A stretch of 64,000 bases of DNA from the NCBI RefSeq assembly GCF_000471905.2, contig NW_006499810.1:4354722-4418721 (forward strand), read 5' to 3'. The first letter of the stretch is position 1, and each line of letters opens with the position of its first letter. This DNA comes from Amborella trichopoda (Eukaryota > Streptophyta > Magnoliopsida > Amborellales > Amborellaceae). Position numbers and translations under genes: made by a program. The notes beneath the pieces were generated by a model. That model saw only the letters and a program-made list of their open reading frames with translations. It was not told the DNA's origin and searched no databases. Shown here piece by piece: positions 11,937 to 23,223 of the stretch.

Positions 11937-12560
11937 TATAAAAGGGGTGAAACCCCTTTCCCTATTTCACAGAAGGTAAAACTTCTAAAGCTTAAGGGTA
12001 GAAAAAGGTGAAGAGGGAGAGATTTCAGGGGAACCACATGAATTTTTCCAGTAGGGGAAGGAGAGATCGAAGGTTCTGGCTTATCACGACGTCTTTTTCG
12101 GTGAAGGGAGTGAACAATTGAGGGTGATCGAGAGCTTTGCGTAAGTTTTTCTACGAGGAGCACATCTTTCGACAAGTTTCGTGAGGGAAGAAGCTCTGGT
12201 GAAAAGTCTTGCGTAGAATTTTCGGCAGATAGTCGGTGGTTTTTCGACGACAACGCAACATTGTGAAGAAGGGAGGGATTGATAGCGAGTCGCAAAGTTT
12301 TTTGATGACAGCGAAGCACTAGGGAGAAGGAGGGAAAGCTCGACAGTGGGTCGAAATATTTTTCGGTGATAGGGAAGCGTTGGGGGACTTTGGTGAGGTG
12401 AAGAGTCGTAGGCAGCTAAAGGGTCCCAAGCAGCCGAGGAGTCAATGGCAATCGAAAGGGCACATGGAGATGAGGGGTCACAGGAAACTGAAAAGTCACT
12501 GAGAGTTGAGGGGTCACTGCCAAGTTTCGTTGCATTTCGACATGTCTAGGGCAGTGCAGA
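11937..12560 (+). promoter_or_regulatory. Plus-strand TATA box and leader (first copy)
   Basis: TATAAAAGGGG at 11937 is followed by TGAAACCCC, a TTTCACAGAAGGTAAAA-like segment and a purine-rich leader. The same order occurs at 13891 and 53034, the latter two upstream of plus-strand aORFs. This copy is followed not by an aORF but by an LTR fragment at 12615, so it is probably an orphaned or duplicated aORF promoter. Confidence 0.5.
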
Positions 12561-12614
12561 CTGAGAAACAGTTTCGGTAAAATCATCCTCTTGCACACTG
12601 AAATGGACCCTATA

Positions 12615-12855
12615 ACTAGAGCTAAATTTTTGGTGTCTCAGTTTACTGTGGGACCATCGCCAGTGGATCCAGTACGGTTGAAAACCCACAAGGGTTAAGT
12701 TTCAGCTTCAACAGACATTCCAAGAAGAAGTTATAATCAAAAGAGCAAAACAAGAGGAGTCACATTCTATTCCCGTGTGGCCACCTTGCAACTCAACTCC
12801 ATTAAAGGGACAGTGACAAACAGTGACTTACGACTCTTATATCTCCCTCGTTTAA
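12615..12855 (+). mobile_element. Inverted LTR U3 fragment
   Basis: Matches the reverse complement of 1220-1450, including CTATTCCCGTG(T/C)GGCCACC and CCATTAAAGGGA, and before these TGTGGGACCATCGCCA(G)TGGAT. It lies opposite to LTR copy II and separates two copies of the aORF promoter region, suggesting a nested rearrangement. Confidence 0.6.
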
Positions 12856-13440
12856 GATCAGTTTAAGGTCGTGCAACTAGATCTCCACCACAATTTAAGG
12901 TCATATAGTTTGGACCATGGTCATACAGTTTTGAGTCGTGAGACAAGGACTATGGCTATGCAGTTTAGGGTCATGCAGCTTGGACCACGGCTGTGCAGTT
13001 TAAGGCCATGCAGCACAGACCATGCAGTTTAATTTCATGCCACTAGACCTCTGTTGCAGTTTAAAGTCGTATAGTTTGGACCATGGTCATACAGTTTTGA
13101 GTCGTGAGACAAGGACTATGGCTATGATGTTTAGGGTCATGTAGCTTGGACCGTGGCTGTGTAGTTTAAGGTCATGCAGTGCGGACCATGGCTATACAAT
13201 TTAAGGTCATGCAGTGTGGACTATGCAGTTTAAGGTCATACAACACAGACCATGGTAATACAGTTTTGAGTCGTGAGACAAGGACTATGGCTATGCAGTT
13301 TAGGATCATGCAACTTGGATCGTGGTTGTGCAATTTAAGGTCATGCAACGCAGACAATGGCTTTACGGTTTAAGGTCATGCAGCACGGACCATGGCTGTG
13401 CAGTTTAAGGTCTTGCAGCATGGACCATGGCGGTGCGACT
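12856..13440. repeat. 35-37-bp minisatellite (TTTAAGGTCATGCA family), second array in A
   Basis: About 16 units with the two alternating variants seen at 3905-4360, plus a third variant (CAGTTTTGAGTCGTGAGACA). A higher-order period is visible because the block from 13085 recurs near 13255. Short frames in both strands are repeat by-products. Confidence 0.85.
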
Positions 13441-13885
13441 CCATTGGAAATAGAGTAATTACCAGAAATTGGGCTCGTCGAGGGGGGAGATTGTAGTGTA
13501 GGGAATGAACTTACGGGCTGATGGTTTGAAGGCGAGTGCCAAGGCCTTCGTATGATGCTATGTGCAACATTAGACCTGGATGATGACATCAAGTCCCTTG
13601 GTGAAGTGCGCAGCAGTAGCCCTTGGTCAGACGCAGGGTGATAACTCCATGACGAGGCACGCGGCATAAGCCTCCTGTTGAAGTGCTTGGTGGTAGCCCC
13701 TGGACGAGAAGCACGACGACAAGCTTCTGAATGAAGCGTGTCGCTCTAGTCCCTTGGACGAAGTCTAGACGAGGCGCACAACGATGCTGCTTCTCGGGCT
13801 TGGCAGCCTCGGCCTGACCTTATCGCCATCAAGAGCTAGGCACTGGAGCACCATTTCAAGTTTTTTAGGGGTAGTCTTCAGTACT
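13441..13885. repeat. Short-period repeat upstream of the aORF promoter
   Basis: Diverged units of about 40 bp around GGTGAAGTGC(G/T)(C/T)GG and CCCTTGG with GACGAGGC, for example 13590-13770. No gene is visible. Confidence 0.4.
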
Positions 13886-13890
13886 GCGGA

Positions 13891-14773
13891 GGATAAAAGG
13901 GGGAGAAACCCCACATTACTATTTTACAGAAGGGCAAAACAGTAGAAGGGAGTTTTATAGAGAGAGAGAGCGAGAGTCAAAGCTCCTGGCGAGGGTTTTC
14001 CGGCGAGCACTTCCTAGTCAGAACTTGCAGAGAAAGGTCCTTAGGAGGTGTGAAGCTTCGCAGCATGCTTGCAAACAGTTTTCAGCCAACATAGAAGCTT
14101 TTTGAGCAAAGAAGAGGATTTCCCAGGCCTTGACAGAATTTGCAGAGGTGCCTACCAGAGTTCGAGTGCTTCTCCGGTCATTTTGCTGTTGAAGGGGAGG
14201 TCACAGAGAGCTCAGAGGGCTCTTTCAGCTCTCTGGTTGCCAGAGGAGGAGAAGGGGATGCATTGAGCTCACCGAAAATTTGGTAAAATTTCGGTGAGCT
14301 TCGTTAGACTGCTGAAGTGGAAAAAATTGAGGCTAAGGGCAATCTGACGGGTCTCAAGGAAGCATTCTGGGGAATTCCAGTGGTTTTCTCTAAGTACAAT
14401 AATAAACAGAAGGTGGGAGAAGGTTTTCTAGGTGTACGAGAGTGGATTCCAGAGGGGCAGAATAAGGCATAGGTGGGAAATTAAAGGGTTGGGAGACCGT
14501 AATGGTCAAGGAGGTGAGGGGTCATGGGATGGCGATCGGTCACCCTCCGAATGCGCGGTGACAGGCCATGTCATAAGTGTCAGGCGGCATGTCCAGATTT
14601 CAAGGGATGCACGTGCGGCTCGTGTTGATGGCTGGAGTGAGGCACTAATACGCTTTGGTTCGCAGGACGTCGATGGTCCTTGATTGATCGTGAGACGACG
14701 ATTCCCTCCTGGTGGTAGACAGCGATAGTCCTGCCTTTGACTATGAGACGACGATATTTGGCACCCCCTACAC
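13891..14773 (+). promoter_or_regulatory. Promoter and leader of the element A aORF
   Basis: GATAAAAGGGGGAGAAACCCC is a TATA-box relative (TATA changed to GATA) aligned with TATAAAAGGGG at 11937 and TATATAAGGGG at 53034. It is followed by an 880-nt leader to the ATG at 14774. The leader contains a good splice-acceptor-like sequence, CGCTTTGGTTCGCAG at about 14653-14667, preceded by CTAAT, so a leader intron is possible. It runs on the strand opposite to the element's gag. Confidence 0.45.
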
Positions 14774-15606
14774 ATGTCTTCTCGACGATCAGTCAAGACT
14801 TTTAAAGCTTCTGAGAGACAAGCTTCTTCAAGTAGGGACCTCATAGTTATTGAGGATGAAGAGCCTCTTATTACTGAGAATGAATCGCATCCATGTCCTC
14901 AACCTCCTGTCTCCGGAGGTGAGAGTGAGTATGATTTGATAATTATGGGCAACTGGGTGATTCCCCTTGCAACCTTGAGAGAGGAACTCATGTTTCCTAT
15001 TCGAAGGGAACCCATCATAAGCGCGGCTTTTGTTGTCACCTCCTTTTCGGGACAAGTTATTCATCCTCTTATTTGGGGCATTCGGGGAGGCTTTGTTGTT
15101 TTTTGAACCGTGATGCCATTCCTTGCACAAATCACTAGGCTCAACTGCCGTATTGTCACTTCAGACAAAGGACATGATCTTCTTAGAGCTGCTTATCAAC
15201 TCTTCAGTCGGGCTTCTCTCTTTGAGCTGTTATGTTCCCCTCTTTGGCAAAGAGGCTGATAGACAACCTCTTAGACTTCAATGTTCGTTGCACGGACTTG
15301 TTCAAAACGAAAGTGATTGAGATGGCTCGACAAGCTAGGGAAGTTGTATGTTTAGATGAGTCGGCTTCTATTACAGAATATCCCTCCATCAAACCTCTAC
15401 TAAGGTTCTCTCCCAGGCCTTTCGTTGTTACAGATTCTGTAGTAGCACACTTGGGAAACCTTAGAACTAGCTTGCTTATGCGTCAGTTCGTTCACTCATA
15501 TTTTGAGATTTTTCTCTCGAAAATCCCTTCGATATTTAAAGAGGTCGTCTGTTTTGAAAATGAGGAGGACATGGCGATTCTTGAAGGTAACATTGGTGAT
15601 TTATAA
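14774..15606 (+). pseudogene. aORF of element A, degenerate, convergent with gag-protease
   Basis: ATG at 14774 opens a 110-codon frame (14774-15106) with a serine-rich basic start and an acidic IEDEEP segment. After a break, 15232-15606 encodes 124 residues with RFSPRPFVVTDS and a charged helical stretch (ENEEDMAILEGN) typical of the C-terminal part of such ORFs. The PMD core blocks seen in element C (54670-55305) are missing, so an internal deletion is likely near 15106-15230. The frame ends about 340 bp from the gag-protease stop at 15949, tail to tail. Function unknown; the plus-strand promoter at 13891 could have driven it. Confidence 0.55.
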
Positions 15607-15948
15607 AGCTTGATTATCGTGGTTTGCGAGGTGGGAAAGGACCCATTTTTGCCTCAGTTGGAGCTTGGGGAATATCCTCCTTTGGTTAGAATGTTTGCAC
15701 TCCTCCAAGTGGTAGCTTTGAAAGATGGGATCAAATGGGCACAACAAGACCATTATAGGCTTAGCTTTGAGATTTGAGCGAATATTTCTATCTGTAATTC
15801 TTCGTACCCAAGTTGCTGACAATATTGACAGAATCCCCTCTTTTTTCCTTTTCGCTAATATTTGTAACAATCTTTGATTGATGAATGAAGTGACTTTATT
15901 CTCTTCCATGTGACTGACATGTATGTTTTTCTTCCCTTTTCTTTCATT

Positions 15949-16620
15949 TCATTGCTTTTGCCCTTTCATGGTTTGAGATGAAGCAGAATAGCCAACTCCT
16001 TGCTTCATCTTGTGGCAGCGTGTTGTGGATTCAATGACCACGAAAGGAGGAGCAGTTACTTCCTGACCCCTGAGTGTTTGATTGGGGAAGGGCTCGTAAT
16101 TCATGGTTCTCATGATTTGATGAGCATGCTCGCTGTAAATGCTCCAGTCTGGGGGAGCTTTAGCTTCGATTCGAGGTACATTGCTTTTGAGCTCATTGTA
16201 AGTCTTGGTCTCGGGGACAAACTCCCTTAAGTGCTTTGGAGCGACACTCATACCCTTGAATTGACTTTAGAGGCTACACACCTCACTTCTCAACACTACC
16301 ATGAGGTCTTGTTCCTGAGAGCTGGTGGGCTGACTCTTGTCCGCCTGTACTTCTTCGATCACCCCGAAGAAGTGTAAGACCTTCTTTTGGCTGCCGGTTA
16401 TCTCCTTATTCAGGGATGATGGAACCTAGAGCACCTTCCATGGCGGTTGGTGCCCCAGTTCTGTCTCTAGAAGGGTGATGGGGACATGCAGAACCTTTTG
16501 CTTGTTTGATATGTAGGTGACCCTAGGTGCTGGTAGGTCAACCTCTGAGGCTTCCTCAAGCACATGGGCTACTTCTGACTCGTTGTTTTGTTTTGGCTAA
16601 TTAGAAGTAGAGGGAGAAAC
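15949..16620 (-). pseudogene. C-terminal end of the gag-protease polyprotein, element A
   Basis: A 100-residue frame (16251-15949) contains DWSIYSEHAHQIMRTMNYEP and ends with GVGYSASSQTMKGQKQ and a stop. The same text is recognisable in element B (about 44335-44600). MRTMNYEP followed by TLRG recalls the G-patch segment that follows protease in Tat/Ogre elements, but the glycine core is degenerate. In autonomous relatives reverse transcriptase would follow; here the frame ends and the convergent aORF begins. 16250-16620 contains the linker in broken frames. Confidence 0.55.
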
Positions 16621-17560
16621 CTTGCCTTCGGGAGAGGATATCATGACCTTAGAGATGTGGCAAGGCCTACTTGGGTGGATGGAGGTCAAAGGGAGGATCT
16701 TGCCTTGTTTTTCCTCTTCTTTGAACGTGTTTGTAATCATTCGCCCCAGATCTTCAACATCATCATGAGACGAAGGTTTCGTCTCTCTCATAGACTTTCG
16801 ATCATCATCTTTTGACTTTTTGGGTGCGGGAAAGTATGTGAAATAGTACTTGGCGTCGGTGTATTGAGTCTCAACTACGGGGAACGGTCTTTTGTTAGCA
16901 TAGAACGTGTGCTGTCTTCAATCTCAGTTTTACTTCAAACATTGGTGGAATGTCGAAGGAACCACCCCCTGATCGTGAAGCCAGGGATGACCGAGCAGAA
17001 TGTTGTAAGAGGTATCGATGTTGATTACGTGAAACTGAGTGCAATCATTGAGGTCACCGATCTTGAGGTGGAGGCGCACTATGTCGGTTGGCTTTCTTCT
17101 AACTGGTTGAACCCTTGCACAGTGATGTGGGTAGGAGTGAAGTCATCAAACCCTATCACCAGTCGGGTGAGAATCCTTCTTGGGATCAGGTTAACTGCTG
17201 ACCCTCCGTCTAGTATGATCCAATTGAGAGGGTAAGCGTGTAGTTCACCATTCATGAAGAGGGTGCGATTGTGGGATTTGCTTCCCAGTTGAAGGTCATC
17301 TTTGAAAAAGGAGATTGCCAGGCAGTCGCTTAGAATGGCTGGGTCAACCTCGATGGGTCCCACCTCAGTCTCGTACACCCCTGGTTAGAGAGTGCTTGGA
17401 CCAAAGCCATACAGTAGTCTCTAGACAGCAAGAGGGCATCATAGATGCTCAAAAGGGTTGAAATATTTCTCCCAATTACATCATATATTACTTTATCTTC
17501 ATTTGTCTTCGATGTTCCTGATTCATGGGCTTAGGAATAGGTTTTGGTTGAGTCTTGGTT
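16621..17560 (-). pseudogene. Retropepsin-type protease region, element A
   Basis: The minus-strand frame 17378-17079 contains EVDPAILSDCLAISFFKDD, then LDGGSAVNLIPRRIL with the catalytic-type Asp near 17208-17210, then HITVQGFNQ. DGGS followed by hydrophobic residues fits the D-x-G-S active site of plant Ty3/gypsy proteases and is the best preserved of the three copies (B has DGRS, C has DGRL). Downstream frames are shifted. The linker LPLTSIHPSRPCHISKVM follows at 16791-16597. Expected role: cleavage of the gag polyprotein; this copy is not intact. Confidence 0.65.
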
Positions 17561-18514
17561 TGTGACATTGGCTAACTTTGATGTTCTGCCAATGTGGCCT
17601 AGATTGATGGGGCAGTATTAGGAATTTGTACTAAGGATCTAGAGGTGTGAGGTTTCGGTCTAGGGGAAAGTGAAGGATCAGGAAATTTGAGGACCTTGAA
17701 ATTTTGAGGTGTGGGTTATAGCTTCCTTCCCGATCTTAGACCCATTTGCCCCATCTAGGCTGGTATTTCCAAGATCTTCACCTCGCGGGAGGCTTCATGG
17801 GGAGTAGGAGCTCAGAGATGACTCAGTTTTGGTTTGGGTAGCTAGGGCATCGGCGGCTGTCGAGAATTCTATCGCTTGGGCCAGCATTTCTCCAAGGTGT
17901 TCTTGCTATGGCATGGTGAGGATGATGTCTCTGAAGTCCCCATTTAAGTAGTCAAAGTTTGAGCATCGCCGAGTGGTACCTGTAGAAGAAATGGAGGAGA
18001 GGGAAGGAGAACAAGGGTTAGAATGTTCCGGGTAGCTTTTTACATCATCGTCGGAGTTGGACGTTTGCAAGGGTATTTAAGGTCTTGCCTTGTCTTTCAC
18101 CGTTGTGGGGTGCTTTCAACGTTGCCACCTGTTTGGGATAGCTCTTGAGATATTGATGACTTAGGCCCGTTTATCTGATTGGAAGATAAGATGAGGCGAG
18201 CTGTGCCTGGGAAGGATGAAGTCGCACAAGGTCAGCAACAGAGGAAGGAGTCTGAGGAATTCTTCCTCGACTGGTGGCTGAGGAAGATGATCCCTTCGAC
18301 GGGCCGACCTAGGTGTTCACTGTCTCCTTCGGGATCCTCGAGGGAGTGTTTGGACCACCCCATAAGGTTGGTGAGAGGCGGTATCATGGCGGACTACCTC
18401 ACGTCTTAGGGATTTAAGCCTGCTTTGCCCATGGTAGATTTCCCAGGGCTAAGAGGTTGAAGGCCCTGAGGAGTCCAGTGCATACTTATGAGGGGCCTGC
18501 GACGTGGCCTCTCC
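17561..18514 (-). pseudogene. Linker between zinc knuckles and protease, element A
   Basis: No intact frame. On the minus strand it corresponds to 41870-42940 of B and 59560-60780 of C. It holds only one diverged relative (about 18010-18110) of the 78-nt repeat seen at 42290-42475 and 60235-60430. Confidence 0.4.
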
Positions 18515-19230
18515 TTAGACGGGAGCGAGGGCTTGGACGTGTTCTAGAAGATTCACCCATTCGATGCGATCTTGTTGGATTTTCTCCGTGACTATGGCCT
18601 CGAAACTTGAAGCAGTCATTGACTTCGTGGCCACACACTTGGTGATATGGGCACCAGAGTTTTTCCGTTCCTCGGACAAGGTGTCTTGGCTGCCTGGCAA
18701 GCTTGGGAGTGATGAGACCTTAGTGGAGCATCGCTTCGTAGAGGGCTTAGAGAGGATCTTGCTCGGTGCGCCTTGAACTTCTTGGCACTGCTGCATCTTT
18801 TCGGTCAGGAGCTTATGGAAGCCGGTGAACTCACTGTTGTTGTGGCCTCGTATCTTGTGATATGCGCACCAGAGGTTCTCGGACCTTGGAGGCAGGAACT
18901 TAGGCTGCCTTGTCATCTTGGGGGTGGTGATTCCTTCTTCGAGCATTACAAAGAAGAATGCACGAAGGATAGCGAATGCCCCATCATCTTCATGGATTGT
19001 GATTATGTGAGATACCTTAGTTGCCCCGAACTCCTTTTCAACTCTTCGACCTTTATCTGACCCTTGTTGATAAGGGCTTCGATAGTGTCGCTGAGTTTAT
19101 AGCAGTCGTGAGTGGGGTGGCAAACCCTCCTTTGATAGGCGCAGTACTTCTCATTTGCCTCCTACCCAGCGAACTCGGCTGTAATGGCCTCCAACAACTA
19201 TTTCATGTTATGTTCTAGCAAAAGTCGAAG
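18515..19230 (-). pseudogene. Zinc-knuckle region of gag, element A
   Basis: A minus-strand frame around 19172-19131 reads CAYQRRVCHPTHDC, a CCHC-like knuckle with His to Gln and Gly to Cys changes. The frame 18946-18515 carries WCAYHKIRGHNNSEF (18868-18827; last Cys is Phe) and further on a shifted third knuckle. Each knuckle is preceded by an (EEG)-x-PK-x-(A/T)RQP motif. Such knuckles bind element RNA during packaging. All three are mutated here, with frameshifts between them. Confidence 0.6.
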
Positions 19231-19488
19231 CAGTGCGGGTGTCCACTTCGTGTCGAAGGGGTAAACCTTATTCTGGTGCTAGGCCAAGTAGTCACTTTGC
19301 TCTGAGTTTTTAGGCGGCAGGACGCTGTTGTAGGCCTGCTGCTTTCCCCTTGCCTTAGACGCCTGTTCCTTAGAGAGGTCCAGGGTTTGAGGAGCTGAGC
19401 CTTTGGTGTCAGCCACAGTGACGGTCGTGCTGATAACTAGCTTTTTATTGCCTCGACAACTGAGGCGGGAGTTTGATTTGGCAGGTTG

Positions 19489-20387
19489 CTAATGAGTGTT
19501 GCCATGCTTGAACAATCCCTCAATACAAACTGCCTTAGAGATGAGCTCTAACATGAAGGGTGGATTGGACACATCAACATGTAGGGCGTTCTTAAGAAGC
19601 ATGTTCCGTATGCAGATCTGGACCGCTTCCTTCTCGATCATGGGAGTGGAGTGAAAGGTCGCCAACTCTCTCCATCGGATGATGAATTTATCAATCGGCC
19701 CACCAGGGTCGTGCATCAAGGTGAGGAGCTCGATGATTTCTGCATTCCTTTGGACTTCGCAGAATAGTTGGTAGAATAATTGCTCCATTTCTTGCCAAGT
19801 GTTCATCGAGTTCGGCGACAACCGGGCATACCATTGGAAGACTGGTCCTTCAAGAGTTTCGATGAACTGGCGGAGGAGAAGACATTTGTCAGTAACAGTC
19901 TCTCAATAGGCTTCTTAGAAGTCATCCGTATGCCAGTGAGGAGACGTGGTACCATTGAATAGGGGTAGTTTCCCTTTTTGGTAGTTCGGGAGAAACGACA
20001 CCTGGTCAATGTACGAAGGATACGACTTTTGGTAGATTGGCGTCTCCTGCATGCCCTGGACCTTGTTTTGAGGTTATGGGCCAACATAGCATCTATTTTA
20101 GTTTGGGAGACCCCGCGAGCAGAGGGGTTGTCTTGAGAGACCGGCAGGGGAGCCTGCCTGGGAGCTGTGTCCTCACTAGTCGGGGAGTCAGGCATAAAAG
20201 GGGCCCTGGAGCCCTCTATGTGCTCCATCTTTTCGAGGATGGCTTCCATCATTTCCTCGAACTTGTTCATCCGCTCCTCCTGAGCGTCGTTCGGGTCATT
20301 GATCACCATGACACTGACCGTTTCTTCTGAGAGGTCAAAGTCAGGTGATGCAGCAGACTGTCGAGCCTGGCGAGTCACGCGTGGCAA
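19489..20387 (-). pseudogene. gag (capsid-like retrotransposon gag domain), element A
   Basis: Two overlapping frames in different phases. 20387-19803 begins LPRVTRQ, has ETVSVMVINDPNDAQEERMN and a helical EEMMEAILEKMEHIEG, then loses frame near residue 105. 19821-19489 holds the classic gag core, with NTWQEMEQLFYQLF, LLTLMHDPGGPIDKFI and RWRELATFH. The W-x(8)-F and RWREL motifs are diagnostic of plant Ty3/gypsy gag. Element B (40008-40957) and C (62495-61725) carry the same protein. No ATG is present at the start of this copy; codon 20387 is TTG. Structural protein of virus-like particles; broken by frameshifts. Confidence 0.75.
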
Positions 20388-20900
20388 GTCAGTAAGGAGG
20401 GGCTTAGCTTGCCTCGACTAGACTTGGGCTTTGAATGCCGATCTTGTGAGGACTGGTTCTTGGCGGTCTTAGGACCGTGGCTTCTGGGTGGTGATCACCG
20501 GACAGTAATCCTAGACTTACTCAGGCTCCAGAGTTTGAAGAGGAAAAAAGGGATTACAAGGTAGACGGTCGTCAGGGGTGGCAACTTTCGTCTGCCTTGG
20601 AGGCTTCCCCGATTAGGATCTATAAGCCCCTCTTTTGCTTGATTTTGAGGCACTGCGGACCTCGTTCCAGAATCGATCCTGAGACCTGGACTGCCCCGTT
20701 TTCTTTGAATAGACGAGGGCCATGTCTATGAGTGAAGGACGGAGTGGGGCCCAAGGTTGGAGCACAGCTTGGGTTCTTGTTTTGGAGGCTGGAGGCCTAT
20801 GGCCGACATCGAGCCGTGGCCTCGAATTCCTTTGTGAGGCCAGGGTGTTTGGATGACTCGAGGCTGGCTCAAGATGGTACTCTTAGGGAAGACCTTTGAG
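20388..20900 (-). pseudogene. Segment between upstream leader ORF and gag, element A
   Basis: The minus strand matches 39855-40007 of B (GCCTGAG, CCAGAAGCCAC(A/G)GTCC, CACAAGATCGGCAT) and 62500-62790 of C. Partial frames hint that coding sequence may extend upstream of the gag start used here. All copies are broken. Confidence 0.4.
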
Positions 20901-21073
20901 TATCAGGGCTGGAGGTGCCTGTCAGGCATCTAAAGAGGGGCAGAGGAAAGAGGGGACGACTAGTGATTCCGTCGGACTCTGGCTTCGAGAGGGACCTGCG
21001 AAGATGGTGCATGTGTAACTTTGGGGTTAGCCGTCCGGGTGACTTGGGGTCAGCCCGGGGCTGGTCAATGGGT

Positions 21074-21520
21074 TCAACCTATGGAGGCAAAGACCCACAG
21101 GCTTGTGCTATTGAGGGACGAGGCGAGAGCTTGTCTCTCACAAGGTGAAGCGGTGTGCCGAGAGGGAAGACGAAGCAGTCGATCCTCCTGTGCTGAAGGT
21201 GGTATAGAGCTAGCGCTGCCCCGAGCTGTGGAAAGTGAATGCATGGTGCATGCAGGGTTTCGCCGGAGAAGGCCTAGTCTTGGATGCGAGCTCAAGGCAA
21301 CATGAGGGTCGCCTTGAGGTGTGGCTCGAGTGGGTAGACTATGAGCCTTTGAGTGTGTGCAAGGGGTGAAGACCTTAGGACCTCCACCTCTGTGTATCGA
21401 CCCTCCAGCTGTGGAGGCTCGGAATAGTGAAGGGGCACAAGGGGTTGCCTCACGGCGAACCTCTGGAGTGACGACAGTTTGTTTGCCTTTCACCGGGATA
21501 GAGAGGCAGCCTTCCAGCAC
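21074..21520 (-). pseudogene. Conserved coding remnant upstream of gag (ORF1-like), element A
   Basis: A minus-strand frame of 148 residues with RATPQGDPHVALSSHPRLGL and NPACTMHSLSTARGSASS. The peptide RATPQ-x-x-x-HVAL-x-SHP is also found in B (about 37110-37175, plus strand), and related text (RHKATPHIPTP) in C at 63982-63545. Conservation at peptide level upstream of gag recalls the extra first ORF of Ogre elements, but the identity is uncertain and it may be a leader conserved as RNA. Confidence 0.4.
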
Positions 21521-21868
21521 ACCGCAGGAGTATGAATAGTAGATTTTCGACTAGCAGGGTGCGAGGCAGCAGAAGTGACGCTCTTGCAAGTCCACCAGGG
21601 TGAGAAAGAGGAGAGGCAAGGACCTTTATATCCCATCTCACACCGACCTTGTTGAGAACCTAGGAGCCGGACCGTGAGTCTTGACTCAGAAGAAGAGTAG
21701 GGAAGAAAGCTTGAGCGACTAGCCTCCTTGGCATGGCCATGAGTGTAGGGATAAGGAAATTCGTGACAAGGATGAATGGGGTAAACAACCCAGGTGCCAT
21801 AGAAATGAGTGCAGAAAGTAAAGAAGGAAACTAATCAAACAAGAGAGAATCGATTAAGAGGTAGTAAG

Positions 21869-21886
21869 TCCCCAGTGGAGTCGTCA
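21869..21886 (-). promoter_or_regulatory. Primer-binding site of element A (tRNA-Arg type)
   Basis: On the minus strand TGACGACTCCACTGGGGA, three bases after the LTR end CCTAACCA. It differs from the site at 36534 (TGGCGACTCCACTGGGGA) by one base. Plant tRNA-Arg(ACG) ends in a sequence whose complement is TGGCGACTCCGCTGGGGA. Confidence 0.75.
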
Positions 21887-22161
21887 AGCTGGTTAGGTGT
21901 CTCGATCTCGCCCTCCAGATCCAAGTGATCTAGTGGCACGTTTCTCGGGTCTCTGTGGACCCGGGATTTGAGATCGCCGTCTCGGAATCTAGCTCGAGGG
22001 CAAGGGTAGGTATATCAACGAATGAGAGAGGAATTTTAGGTGGGTTCGGGACTTACTTGAGCTGGCTCGCGAGGGTGCCCTTTTAGATCCCGAAGAAAGC
22101 CCCCCAGCTGCTTGAGCTGGGTCGGAATCGCCTCCCTTGACATGTAATCCTCCTGTGTTTT

Positions 22162-23056
22162 CTGCACAATACTTCCATGGTTAATTTGTAAGACAAGTGG
22201 GTCGAAAAGACCCACCCTTTTTTTAGGGCAATGCACGTTCATGGGAGAAGGCAATGAAGTGCAAGGTTGGACGAATGGTAGAGAGAAGAAAAGAACTTGA
22301 CAGAAGGGTGAGATTAGCATGACATCTAAAAGTTGCTGACTCAGAGCGATAGAAAGAAGAGCATGGTTCAAAGACCAGCACGGCCGCAATACAACTCAAA
22401 ACCGAGGTCAACATGGTGGTGCTAATCTAAGCCCCACCCTTAGTCAAGTGAGAAGGGAAAAGGGTAAAGAGAAGAGGGTGAGGCGACAAAGAGGGGGCAA
22501 GTCGGGGCGTCAATAAGCATCGCTGTTAACAACGCGAGGAGGTGACACATCCTTTGTGGATGGCGCTGTCTGCTAATGAGGTGCACATCGATGTTTTTTT
22601 TTCTTAGGTTGCATGGCGATAGGTGTGGGATGGAGGGAGAACGACGATACACACCGAAAAACGGAAGAATCTCGCAGACGGTGATGGGTGTTGTCAGGGC
22701 CTCTAGCGAGCTGCGATAGGATCGTCGTCTATGTTAGAAACGCAGCAGAGGAAAACTCCCACAGGTGGTAACACACTTCGCCATTTAGGTTCTTCATCGA
22801 GATGTCAAAGCAACGTCTGTGGGTGGCGATGGGCAGCGCGTCTACATACTTCATTGAGAGAAGGAGACAAACGAGAAGGAGGGGAGGGAGACTCGCGCAT
22901 CGTGCTGCCATCGCGCTTGCGCATCATGCTGCCATCGCCATGTGAGACTTGTGAGACCAAGGGAGAGGCATGCACAGCATTGCCACTGCCATGCAGGCCT
23001 TCGCGAGGGACTCAGACGGAGAAGAAGAAAAGAAAAGGAAGAGAGAGAAGATTTAC
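22162..23056 (-). other. Predicted LTR intron, copy III
   Basis: Donor GAG|GTAAATCTTCTCTC with G at 23056; acceptor TATTGTGCAG|AAAACA ending at 22162, both on the minus strand. 895 bp. The interior has no long array in this copy, while the flanks are conserved. Confidence 0.5.
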
Positions 23057-23215
23057 CTCAACCCTAAGGGTACCGATCGAAAGTTTCTCTCACCTCACCC
23101 TCTCTCTCAAGCGTAACACTGGAATGGTAAGAAAGAGAAACTTGTATTAAGTGAAAACTCTCTTGTGTGTGTATGTGTCTGCGTTCTCTCCTTTTTTATG
23201 TACAGTGATGGTACG

Positions 23216-23223
23216 TATATATA
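23216..23223 (-). promoter_or_regulatory. LTR TATA box, copy III
   Basis: TATATATA on the minus strand, preceded by GGGGCACACTTC. Confidence 0.6.

Noticed and set aside
13172-13357. Repetitive MTLNCIAMV-like peptide frames
   Set aside because: They are direct translations of the minus strand of the TTTAAGGTCATGCA minisatellite.
12856-13440. Array of ~36-bp repeats that might look like a CRISPR
   Set aside because: The repeats are head-to-tail with no unique spacers, and the window is a plant nuclear genome with LTR elements.
15601-15909. Reverse transcriptase remnant between protease and aORF in A
   Set aside because: I looked for polymerase motifs (such as YxDD) on both strands in the junction regions of A, B and C and saw none; the space is too short.
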